A stretch of 64,000 bases of DNA from Membranipora membranacea (lineage: Eukaryota; Bryozoa; Gymnolaemata; Cheilostomatida; Membraniporidae), in NCBI GenBank assembly GCA_914767715.1, contig OU612065.1, positions 29,822,001-29,886,000 of the forward strand. Reading direction: 5' to 3'. The notes beneath the pieces are model-generated. The model was not told the DNA's origin, searched no databases, and saw nothing but the letters and a program-made list of their open reading frames with translations. Both the position numbers and the translations under genes were made by a program. Below are positions 15,001 through 24,129 of this stretch, piece after piece. Positions within the stretch are counted from its first letter, which is position 1. Each line of letters opens with the position of its first letter.

Positions 15001-18000
15001 TTCTTAACGGCCTTGTTCTTCATCTCATTGTTGATAGCAGTAATTGATAGGCAGAGAATTCTTGCTCACATTTCCTGCCTCAGCTGAGGTCATGAACCTG
15101 ATCTGTCAGTTTCACTTCCTATAGAGTAAACAAGAGGCACGTCTGTTGATCACAATTAAAGATTCTCAATCATCAAAGGCTAAAAAATGTTGGAATATCA
15201 TTTGAAATGATTCAACTGCCAATTTGAGTTAGTATGTCAAGGGCTGATGTCATTATTTCACCTAATTCGAATCCATCCCTTAAAAAGGCAATCCGTTTGG
15301 GAAAACTATTTGCCGACCAGGTAATCACTCTAATATGTAGCCTCAATCTATAATCTTTGAGCTATACAGACTACATCACCTCAAATATCCAAGACCTGTA
15401 GCAATAGTAAACAAGTTTTTGATATATGCAAGTTTATCAAAGAATTCAATTCGGAAATTACCGATTTAATTAGATGAGTATTTGTGAACGCTTGAAAGTC
15501 ATTTCAGATGAATAATGGGCTTGAGATGCGTCAAAATGTATCCTACATGCCCAAAAGAGCTTACTTTCTATACGAGTATTTATGAATACTTGGAAATCAT
15601 TTAAGATGAATAATGAGCTTGAGATGCGTTAAAATTTATCCATCTTACACAATAAAGCCTATCTTCCAACCAGTCTGCAGCGACTCATGACAGGTTTGGT
15701 GGATGTTTTGCGGAGAGAAAATGTGCTTGGCTGGTCTTCAAAGCATAATTTTAAATTTTATGGGACAATCTTTTGCTACTTTGTCCTACTTTATTAGCTT
15801 TATAATGTCTCACAACCTTGGCATGAGCTTTTGAGAACTTTGCACTCCTCGAAGACTGGTATATGGAGCCGGGTATTCAAACAATAACTCTCGCAGGCCT
15901 GTAGTTCTAGGGGAGGCAAAAGAGGCACTACCTTCCCTAAAAAGCTAATTACAATAGCCTAAAACACTATAATTGAATAATTCATGTCAACACCATCTCC
16001 TCTCGGATTTCAATATCAACCAAAATCACCTGCAAAACCTCATCATCGTCAACAGTTGTGTGCCGATCAGCTACACCACCTCCTGCCCCTAATAAAGGAT
16101 TTATTAACGGGATCAAAAATAGGTGTGGGTATTCAGAACGTTTGAGAAAAGTGAAATGGAGTGGACATGTGTTTGAAGAGCATCTCATGGGTACAATATA
16201 CAATCGGATATGATGTGGCCTCACCGGCGTTGGTTGATGTTTGGAATGTTCTGATATGTTTAGGCCTTGCTTGTGATGGTGGTAGCTTAGAAATTTTTGA
16301 TAAACAACTATAAAATTCTACATCAAAACCAATATATTGGCCATAAATTTATTCAGCTTGGAGATTGTAATATTAATTGGAATTCCTCATCAACTGAAAT
16401 GCTTTATGTCTGCAGGGCAATTACAGCAAGTTATGGGATTTCATTAGCCATTTAGGGAGAGAAAGCTTATTAGACCATAACTATATGTGAAAATTATATG
16501 TTGGTCTAAAAACATGATGGCTCTTCAAGAGAGTGGTTTTGGGTGCCACCAGCCAAGCCACCAGCATTGACCAAAATTCTGAGCTAAGACCGCACTTTGG
16601 CTACAGATTGCTTACTAGTTGTCAGTATTTTGTTATCCTCCTCCCATCTATGTTAGAGCGCAAGGAAATCACCACGCAAATATTGTTGGATTTGATCCCC
16701 CTTCAGTCAACTGCTGCTGGGTTATGTTGGGTAATTATGTTCGCTGTGTCGATCCTGAGTAGTCCCAATTCATGGTCACTGTCATTTTGTCAAGTTGGGT
16801 GAAAGGGATATGATATTGTACAATAGCATATCTAAAATCTCGTTGTTAACATGTGATTATGTTTTAATCAACCAAATCACATGTTAACAGAGTGTGTTGA
16901 TTGTCAGCATTTGCTTCAGTTATTTTTTGTTGGTACAGCTCTATTTAGCCTCAAAGTCAATGTAGGGAATTCTATAGCATTTTGGGAAGATAATTCTTAC
17001 AAGCAATTCCTTGTTCGTCGCGGACAAAATTTGTTGTGTTTGAGTCTATGCTCCGTTTTCAATAGCTTGCTTTTTGGATAATATGTGAGCCAAAAAGCTA
17101 AATAGACTATAAAAATGATCACCAAAAGCTGCTGAATCTATTGTAATTTTCAAACTCAGAATTCCATCAAAATTGTTTGAGAAATAAGAATTTATTCTGG
17201 ACTGAAACTGCAAAAAAATTATAGCTTTGCGTCTATGCACCGTTTTCAATAGCTTGCTCTTTTGATAATGTTTGAACTACGTAGCTAAATAGACTATCAA
17301 AATGATCGCCAGAAGCTGCTGAATCTATTGCAATTTTCAAACTTAAATTCCGATTGAAGCCAATTGAGATATCAACATTTAACCAGAGCTGGGACCGGTA
17401 AATCAATGATAGCTATGAGTAAAAATCACTGTTTCTACGCCCTCCAGTGACGTCGCGTCACCATAAATAAGTGCCTCAATGCTAATGCTTCATACAGTGT
17501 CCTGTCTAGGTTTTTATTAAGTCTATGATTTTAAGGAAAACTGCAGCCAGTGCAGTTTGAAATGGCTTGAAAATTATAAATTTAAAACTTCAGGTTCAGC
17601 CATGCATTGCTTTTTTCTGACACACACTGTCTCATGACACACATATATTATATAAATATTGCCTCTGGGGGATCCCTGTCACGATCAGACACCCCCGCTG
17701 GTTTTTACATAAGTTTCGATATACATCTATTTATACATTACACACATAAAATGGTTCCGTTGTGCACTTATGCCTCTCCCATTGCCTCAATACTTTTGCG
17801 CGTGCCACACGTTGCCTGATAGGTTCTCATTATTTATAAGCTTGAGAGCGGTTCTCCTAGATATAACTTCAAAAGTAGGTGGAAGAGAGGTACTTAGGGA
17901 AAAACAGCCTCTTCGCCACTCTGGCCCGGGCTGATGGTAGTAGATTTCATTAACAACCAAATTTCCACCTTTTAACTTCCAACTTAAAAATTTAAACCTT

Positions 18001-19357
18001 AAAAATCAATCCTCTAAAAACAAAACATCATCATTTTTCTCTATTTTTTCTCTCAAATTTTGCCGTATTTTCTGACCTTTTATGTCAAACATCGGTCCAG
18101 GATGAGATTGTCTGCAAAACTAAATAGTGTAAAAAAAAAGCTACTGTGTATATGTTGAAGTATACTAGAATTGACATTCTCTTGTATTGAACTATTTAGG
18201 ATACAGAGCATGAGGAGATTAAAGAGTGGGTATTAGCAGTCAGCATGGATCAGCGCGTCGAGCAGACGCTGCCTCTGGATGAGAGAGAAACATACGAAGC
18301 CTCACTTATCGCTGCTAACAGCGGCATCAGATCTCTCCCCTGTATTATAACAGGTAAGCATAAATATTTAAATTTATACATTTTTGCAGGTAAGCATCTT
18401 TTGAGTCGAGCGGTGCAGTTTGCAGTATAGTTCAAATCATCAATATTAGTATCACAATGGCTATTATAGACTGGTTACAATATCATCCATATCACAGAGT
18501 ATGGATAATATATCCTTACTCTGTGATCCATATCAACGCCAATTGTCGTACTGGTTGACATTTCACTGACACCATGTATCGCAATGAGATGGGGGAAGCA
18601 GATAATTGATTAATTTTTTTAACAAATTGGGTATAAAAAAGACACTGCTATCTGTAATGACCTGCATCCCTAGCTTGAAATAATTCCTATTGTTTTGATC
18701 TAAGATAAAAGCTTGGCCTAATTTTTGAGAGTTGTTTGCAGGGATTTGTTTTGGCTTCAAACAGCTGTTGTATATAGTTATTATCCTGGTTAGCAGCTGC
18801 TTAATATGCTGACCGCTGCCTTTTAAAACTAAAAAAACCGATCAATTACCACACCTTTTTACTGCATTGAAACACAGTGGGGATATATATCCTAGATAAA
18901 CAAAGAGAAGCTCCTCTGTTTTGGTATATTGAGGATGATATGTTTGGTAAACAATGAGTGCTGCTCTTTCTTACCTCGATATTAGGGCCTAACAATAATA
19001 GATTTTTTATTAGCTATCAGGTGCGCTTGTTGATTTCACTTCCGATCAATTGATGCATGCTTGCCCTGTAGCTATACTTAATCATATCCCCGGCGCAACA
19101 ATAACAGAGAATGTAAAGTTGTCTCCTTTTATGACAAGTGGAGATAATTCTAGAATATTTTTTTCAATATTTTAGGTTATCCGGTATTGAAAAACAAACT
19201 TGAGTTCAAACGACCCGGCAAGGCTGCAAACAAAGATGACTGGAACAAGTTCCTGATGGCTGTCAAGGTGACTCATGGCGCAGATCTACAGGATGTGATG
19301 AAGTTTATCGGAGCGTGGTGTGGCGCCACCCCTAATCCAAGCTATTCATTCCAGTAA
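1..19357 (+). CDS. IFT172: Intraflagellar transport protein 172 (IFT172), 3' part, 23 exons
   Basis: IFT-B subunit that links the anterograde train to its turnaround at the ciliary tip; acts in cilia. The product matches IFT172 almost without gaps, from the end of the second WD40 propeller ([10 protein letters not shown]) through the long TPR-like helical repeats ([44 protein letters not shown]) to the conserved C-terminus [17 protein letters not shown] and a stop at 19355. Exons: 1-129, 560-696, 2835-2942, 3359-3524, 3942-4082, 4408-4521, 4768-4918, 5179-5299, 5612-5849, 6177-6410, 7232-7348, 8016-8158, 8603-8737, 9038-9184, 9457-9624, 9882-10017, 10315-10587, 10771-10857, 11349-11579, 11984-12199, 12543-12701, 18200-18353, 19176-19357. 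They sum to 3687 nt (1228 aa) in one continuous frame with GT-AG borders. The family is about 1750 aa, so the N-terminal third lies upstream of the window. The intron at 12702-18199 is far larger than the others and full of repeats. Confidence 0.97.
1975..2328 (+). mobile_element. 3' tail fragment of a non-LTR (LINE) element
   Basis: Lies in IFT172 intron 2. An open frame here encodes [16 protein letters not shown] then [20 protein letters not shown], which parallels LALRYIHDEDHFINDLLS and CPSGRYRTVKHRSSLGRDCF at the C-terminus of the longer LINE at 39293-41826. It ends in a short AACC-type tail (2306-2328), where the longer copy has an ATCC-type tail. It is a dead, heavily 5'-truncated copy, not a host gene. 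The left border is approximate. Confidence 0.82.
6475..6575 (-). repeat. tRNA-like, possibly SINE-derived fragment
   Basis: On the minus strand there is a good box A-like stretch (GTGGCGCAATTGGTTA). About 50 nt further on is a T-arm-like hairpin (GTGG, GATTGAT loop, CCAC). The acceptor arm does not close and the box B is poor, so this is at best a decayed tRNA-derived SINE or pseudogene within an IFT172 intron. Confidence 0.25.
7951..7996. repeat. Hairpin, 11-nt perfect arms
   Basis: GGTGGTTAATA (7951-7961) is matched by its exact reverse complement at 7986-7996, across an AT-rich 24-nt loop. It lies 20 nt upstream of an IFT172 acceptor. No flanking duplication is visible. It may be a small foldback element, or a structure near the branch-point region. 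Confidence 0.4.
8348..8434 (+). tRNA. tRNA-Arg(TCT)-like gene with an intron, inside an IFT172 intron
   Basis: 87 nt. The acceptor arm GGCCTCT pairs with ATAGGTC (one mismatch, one GU), followed by discriminator A. The D arm contains a box A-like TGGCGCAATTGG. The anticodon stem TCTGA is followed by CT-TCT. The T arm is GTGGG-TTCGAGT-CCCAC with a perfect box B. A TTTT pol III stop follows at 8438. Metazoan tRNA-Arg(TCT) genes commonly carry an intron just 3' of the anticodon, and an intron of about 13 nt here restores the TTAGA 3' anticodon stem (8400-8404). Odd points: position 37 would be T rather than a purine, and TTAGA occurs twice. It could therefore be a pseudogene or a SINE founder. 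Confidence 0.6.
12748..13350. repeat. Diverged direct repeats in the IFT172 large intron
   Basis: Blocks beginning ATCACTATC and running to ...AGGAATAT...ATCAACTGTCATGTCAAGTG recur, diverged, near 12748, 12841, 13140 and 13306. This suggests an old tandem duplication of one or two units. No coding signal was recognised. Confidence 0.45.
14405..17012. repeat. 2.6 kb imperfect inverted repeat in the IFT172 large intron
   Basis: The left arm (about 14405-14790) is the reverse complement of the right arm (about 16536-17012). Examples: GCTGACTATCAACACACTG at 14505 against CAGAGTGTGTTGATTGTCAGC at 16889, and GCCAAAGTGCGGTCTTAGCTC near 14733 against GAGCTAAGACCGCACTTTGGC near 16580. The right arm carries two insertions relative to the left: about 60 nt near 16697, and a hairpin-bearing segment at 16831-16890. 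The 1.7 kb spacer has a repeated TCTAGGGGAGGCA module (near 14798 and 15907) but no transposase frame. It is either an inverted duplication or a long-TIR DNA element that has lost its coding part. Confidence 0.7.
15471..15660. repeat. 103-bp tandem duplication
   Basis: Two adjacent copies of GAGTATTTGTGAACGCTTG...AATAATGGGCTTGAGATGCG begin at about 15475 and 15578. They differ by scattered substitutions. They lie in the spacer of the large inverted repeat. Confidence 0.65.
17044..17360. repeat. 187-bp tandem repeat, about 1.7 copies
   Basis: GTCTATGCTCCGTTTTCAAT at 17044 recurs at 17231 as GTCTATGCACCGTTTTCAAT. Both are followed by AGCTTGCT, TAGCTAAATAGACTAT and AGCTGCTGAATCTATTG blocks. It is noncoding and intronic. 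Confidence 0.75.
18351..18397 (+). promoter_or_regulatory. Duplicated donor with ratchet-type (recursive) splice site
   Basis: The IFT172 donor CAG|GTAAGCAT at 18354 is repeated exactly 36 nt downstream at 18390. There it is preceded by TTTTTG, giving a combined acceptor-donor TTTTTGCAG|GTAAGCAT. That is the sequence form of a zero-length recursive splice site. A 36-nt intron would be very short, so use as an alternative donor is also possible; it would add 36 nt, which contain an in-frame TAA. Confidence 0.45.
18485..18533. mobile_element. Mini foldback insertion, 33 bp, with perfect 8-bp target duplication
   Basis: A 33-nt hairpin (18493-18525) has arms CACAGAGTATGGATA and TATCCTTACTCTGTG, with one mismatch and a 3-nt loop. 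It is flanked on both sides by ATCCATAT (18485-18492 and 18526-18533). An 8-bp duplication is typical of hAT-superfamily insertions. It lies in the last IFT172 intron. Confidence 0.75.
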
Positions 19358-22324
19358 ATCTCTGACAATCAAATCATTCAGCAATCTAACATCAATACTT
19401 CATTATTTGTCGAGTTTTCATATCACAGGAAATGTACGACCGACCGACCAGTAATTTCTGTGGCTTAGAGATATTTGATTTTTCGCTCGTAGAGTCAATA
19501 GCATCAACAAAGCCGCTTCTTCTGAGTCAATAGCCCTCAAGTAACGGGATGAAATATAATTTAATGATTCGATGAATTCTCTAGTGATACTTTTCCGTCT
19601 GCTCCTCAAACAATTATTGATGGTTTGGTTTGCTACACATCCTTTTACTAATGTCATGCACAAACATAATTATTTATCATATTATTTGTATTTGTATATT
19701 TAATTGTGAAATATAATATCACATCAGAATAAGCCATCATACCTGATTCGATTAATAGTGTGCATCCCCCATGAGGCTAGACAAAGAGGGGCTTAATAAC
19801 CTTTTTATCTAGGTTAGTGAGCTTAGAGAGGTTTACTCCTCGCTAGACTACGATCTCCAAATCATCGCATGCAATGGTGAGGCCACTTCAAAAGAAACAT
19901 GTCAACTTTCCCACTTAACTCATCACACAATTTTAGTGGGTCTGAATTCAAACAATAGACAGACAGCATTAACAGAACTATCCAAACCTCTTGCTAACCA
20001 ATAAAAATTATATAAGATACAATTGATCAAGTGATACACTGAGTCGGCATTCGCGATCTCAAGGAGAGTTCAGATTTCTGACATATCTATTTTGGTTTGT
20101 AGTATTTACACAGCTTGCAATAAAGCGCAAAATTTCTTCTTAATTTCGTAAGAATAACCTCAATAGCCCTCTTAATAAGAGGATATCTTGACAGAGCATC
20201 TTAGCACTTAGATAGGTCACATATGGGTCACCTGTGATGGTAAACAAGTTCATTGTTTCGATACTCATCTGTAGCGGTGTAAGCGGGATAAGGGCAAGGG
20301 ATTCCATGGCGTATGACTTGTCAGAACACTGAGGTTTTGAGGTGAGTGAACTTTTTCTCACCGTGAATATCTTTTTTCATTTGGAACTCGCTTTGGGGAA
20401 TAGGCTGTTAGTTGCTCCACCAAATTATCGACAACAACAACCCACACAGATCTGAGCAAAACAATCAAAACTCATCAAAATTTAATTTTGAAACGTTGGT
20501 GTTAAAAGGACGACCTATGACATTTCTATGTCAAGGGTAGCCGTAGACTGGCAATGGCAATGGCAATATCAGAGGAAACTTAGATAAGACAGAATGGGTT
20601 TTGATTTTGAAACATGAAATGTTTACAAGAAAGATATTTGTTTAGGATTCAAGCATATTTGATATATATTCAATAAAAACTATCGATTAAGTCTGTAATT
20701 ACACCAAGTTAAACAAGAGCGGGATAAATAATTTACTTCCTCTCATTCAAAGCTGTCCGTGAATAGATCCCCGTGTCAAAAGTTATTTTTTCCGACAATT
20801 GACTGCTAAAGATAAAATATCGATTTGACTATTTAGAATTATGTCCAAAACTTGAACGGTTCAAACAGAGGCCAGTAAGTGTAGGCCATTCTCTCTGGCG
20901 TAGCTATAGCTTATAAGAAGGGTTGCACACTCTTTTATGGCTGTACTGCTTGAGAAATGGGTGCGGTCATACTGGTTCTAGCATCACTTATCTTTCATGA
21001 ATAGTCAAAATATTTTGACCTTTCAAGATGTGTGCCCTCTTACTGCCAAAGAGGTTCTCCCATCTGGACATAGAGCTTTATAGCACCTGACTCAGGGAAA
21101 AAGTACGCCTAAGTTACATATAACCAACACTCCAGGGTGGGTGAACTTATGACACCTGAATTAGCCTTGCTTAGCCCCTCTTCCTCAAAAAACTTACAAA
21201 CAAAATTAAACACCATACGGCTTGTTATAATATACTGATGGCATATCTCCGCAAATAGCTATGCTATGTATTTTACCACTGATCCATAAATCAATCAATG
21301 ACAAATATAAATAATATACTATAGTATATAAATATTCGCTTTTTAATTTGGCAGACAATATCATCCATGTCAGATGTTTTCCGTGAAGTGCCGAAGAAAA
21401 ATCAAACAACAACAAACCAGTTGAATCTTAGCGATTGTTTTGTATGCTTACACATATTATACTTTTTCATAGTATGGTTTTTAAAAATATTTGATGCTAG
21501 CAAGTAGGCCTAATACATTTTCTCATTAATATGTTAGTCAAAGCACGGAAACTAACCATTTAGTAAGTAGACATATGTGCACTTTTCAATATCCAGAGAT
21601 TCCTAAGTTGTCGATAAACTTAAAAGAGCACAGTTATTTATTTTCTGCTTACATCTCCGCAGCTTTATTCTGCATAGATTCAGGATGATTAGATTTCCAG
21701 GTTGAAGATATTTGACAAGCGCGAAATTCCGATGCTGACGATACTCATTCACCAGTGAATGGAAATGGGCCACTTAAAGTGTGAATGTGTAGTATGCAAA
21801 ATTAAAGTACCATTTTGATGTGCTTTTCGTTAATGATTTTGAAAGAGTACTGACTTCTGTTTCATCTCTGCCGGCCCCAATCTCTGTAACTCTTTACTTC
21901 ATAGAAATTTTACCATCAGACACTGCCATCTTGATCACAAGTTAAAAGCATTACAATATTTGATCCCTGATTGTCCTAATCTCCGCAAATCTTTCCTGCA
22001 TAAAAGCAATAGAAACCAACATCCCATCTAGACCATTACAACATTACAATTTTACAACATTTGATCTCTGGTTGCCACAATCTCCTTAACTTTACGATCT
22101 GGATGTCAGATCTTGTCGATCAATTTAAATTATAACAATATGTTATACCTTGTAAGCCTCCGTCACAAATCTATACTATGATGAAGAGCTGAGTAAACAG
22201 TATGGATTTTTGAGCCCAATCAACTGGAAAGTTGCAGTATATCTGAGCACGTTTGCGAATCATTCGCTTCATTAGCCTTTCACAGCTCAACTGAGTAAGT
22301 TCTGTGAGTAGGTTTTGCTGGAGG
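19358..22324. other. Intergenic region between IFT172 and the GPCR
   Basis: Noncoding. It holds only short, non-conserved open frames, AT-rich stretches and a small GGCAAT triplication near 20550. The IFT172 3' UTR starts here, but no canonical AATAAA lies close to the stop; AATATA near 19707 is a weak candidate. Confidence 0.6.
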
Positions 22325-22742
22325 CTATAAAACTACAAATTAGTGTTAATCACTAGCCGTTTATAATCGCTTTCAGTAAGTATGGAGTTTTGAATATTTT
22401 TATTCATTTAAATTCATGAAGGCTCATTTGAAGACTGAAAAAAGGTAAATGTCTTGGAATTGATATAAAAGTTAAGAAGAAGCGAATGTAATTTGATCGT
22501 GCAGGACAGAAAAAAGGCTTGATAAATTGATTGGATTTGAAACTCAATTTTGTAGGAGATGAAACTCTTGAAATGTAGTGTTAAAGTTTAATCAAAGGCA
22601 TTGAGATGGAATGGTATTTCAAATCGTGAGTGCATCTTATTGCTATATAGTTTGTTAACTTGAGTTGCACTTGTGAAAGTTGACCCATCAACCGTGAAAG
22701 AATGCCATAAGGTTCAAAAAACGTCCTTACTTTTATTTTCAG
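22325..22742 (+). promoter_or_regulatory. Candidate TATA box and 5' UTR intron of the GPCR
   Basis: CTATAAAA at 22325 is followed about 50 nt later by a strong donor, TTCA|GTAAGTATG, at 22376. A pyrimidine-rich acceptor, TTATTTTCAG|TG, ends at 22742, 75 nt before the GPCR ATG. This is compatible with a very short noncoding first exon and a 367-nt 5' UTR intron. It is inferred from motifs only. Confidence 0.35.
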
Positions 22743-22817
22743 TGAGACGTCAGCCTCGGAGCATCTAACTGCACATATCTCAGTTTTAGTTTAAACTTTG
22801 TGACGAAAACACTCAAT

Positions 22818-24083
22818 ATGGATTACTTGCCGGAGAGTCACTCTAATATTACATTTGCTGCAATGAATGATACTACACAGATCGAAACAACAGTAGATAC
22901 ACTGGAGATACATTCAACAGACCACCCACTTGGAGAATTCTCAAACCAGTTTTTTAAACCAGCAGGAATTGCTTCATTAGTGGTAGCGATATTTGGAGTT
23001 GTTTTCAACATTATGAACATTATCGTACTGTGCCAGCCGAAAATGAGGAACGCAGTGAACTTGCTTCTAACAATGATGGGAGTTACTGAGCTTTTTCTAT
23101 TGCTATCTTACATTCCATTTGTTCTCATATTCAATGTGGGATTTCCCTCTAGTGTTTACGAATTGTTTCATACTACAAACATCAACAGTGCTAGGTACAT
23201 GCTGTTTCATGTGGATGGTGCTGTGTTTTTTCATACTGCAACATCTTGGCTTCTCATAACGACGGCTTGCTTTAGATTTATTTTTGTGCAATACCCTATA
23301 CAATCAGCTAAACTGTGCACTTATAATAGAGCAATCCTTGCGGGTATTCTCACAGTCGCAGCAAGTCTAGTCATTTCCTTGCCCAATATGTTTCTCAATG
23401 ACATACTGCTTAAACAAAGCTGTGCGGGCAACTCCACAACTGACTGTGAAATCTATTTCACCGTGGCGCAATCCTCGAAATACGCAACCAGTGGATTGAT
23501 CCTATTCAACTTTTGGCTCTACACAATCGTTGGAAAATTCATCCCGGCTATATTGCTCCTAATATTCACTATTTTCCTGCTTCGTGTACTACGAGAGGCT
23601 GCAAGGAGGAAGAAGCGACTTCAAGCTGATACATCGAAAGCTTCTAACAACAGCAACGAACACAGTCAGACAACTCGAATGCTCCTCGCCGTCGTCATCT
23701 TGTTTTTCCTGGTGGAATGTCCCCACGGGTTACTAATCATTTACATTTCTGTATCTAAAGACTACTTCACATATCACCACCTCGGTGAAGTGATCGATTT
23801 AGTTACCCTAACGGCGTTCTCACTGAATCTCATTTTGTACAGCACAATGAGTAGACAATACCGAATGCTCTTCTTGGAAATATTCACCAAGAAAATCAGA
23901 GCCAAGTTACACCTGACAAGAATGAAAGCTAAGTATTCCAAGTGTAGCAATGGAACTACGTTGACCGAAGGTTTTGTTAGTGAGACCTGCGCACTGAACA
24001 TGGTACCTGATTCGCACACAATACACTCAACTATGGGGTCGGATGACAGCGATGAACATAAACTCGTCGATATGAAAGGATAA
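22818..24083 (+). CDS. Rhodopsin-family neuropeptide GPCR (myosuppressin/DMSR/FMRFamide-receptor-like)
   Basis: Plasma-membrane receptor of 421 aa encoded by one exon. The frame is open six codons upstream, but 22818 is the first ATG. The N-terminus carries N-glycosylation sites (NIT, NDT). Seven hydrophobic segments follow; TM1 is about residues 49-72. The sequence TTRMLLAVVILFFLVECPHG at the start of TM6 and SLNLILYSTMSRQYRMLF at TM7/helix 8 are characteristic of the peptide-receptor group that includes insect myosuppressin receptors and nematode DMSR proteins. The DRY position reads FRF (TTACFRFIFV) and NPxxY reads LNLILY, departures also common in that group. A Lys/Arg-rich third loop and an acidic C-tail end the protein. 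The ligand cannot be named; a short amidated peptide is the family expectation. AATAAA lies 41 nt after the stop. Confidence 0.88.
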   Translation: MDYLPESHSNITFAAMNDTTQIETTVDTLEIHSTDHPLGEFSNQFFKPAGIASLVVAIFGVVFNIMNIIVLCQPKMRNAVNLLLTMMGVTELFLLLSYIPFVLIFNVGFPSSVYELFHTTNINSARYMLFHVDGAVFFHTATSWLLITTACFRFIFVQYPIQSAKLCTYNRAILAGILTVAASLVISLPNMFLNDILLKQSCAGNSTTDCEIYFTVAQSSKYATSGLILFNFWLYTIVGKFIPAILLLIFTIFLLRVLREAARRKKRLQADTSKASNNSNEHSQTTRMLLAVVILFFLVECPHGLLIIYISVSKDYFTYHHLGEVIDLVTLTAFSLNLILYSTMSRQYRMLFLEIFTKKIRAKLHLTRMKAKYSKCSNGTTLTEGFVSETCALNMVPDSHTIHSTMGSDDSDEHKLVDMKG

Positions 24084-24123
24084 GTTTTCAAATGCACTCA
24101 TCAACTTGAAAAAGTGACACTTA

Positions 24124-24129
24124 AATAAA
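24124..24129 (+). promoter_or_regulatory. Polyadenylation signal of the GPCR gene
   Basis: Canonical AATAAA, 41 nt downstream of the GPCR stop codon. Confidence 0.6.
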
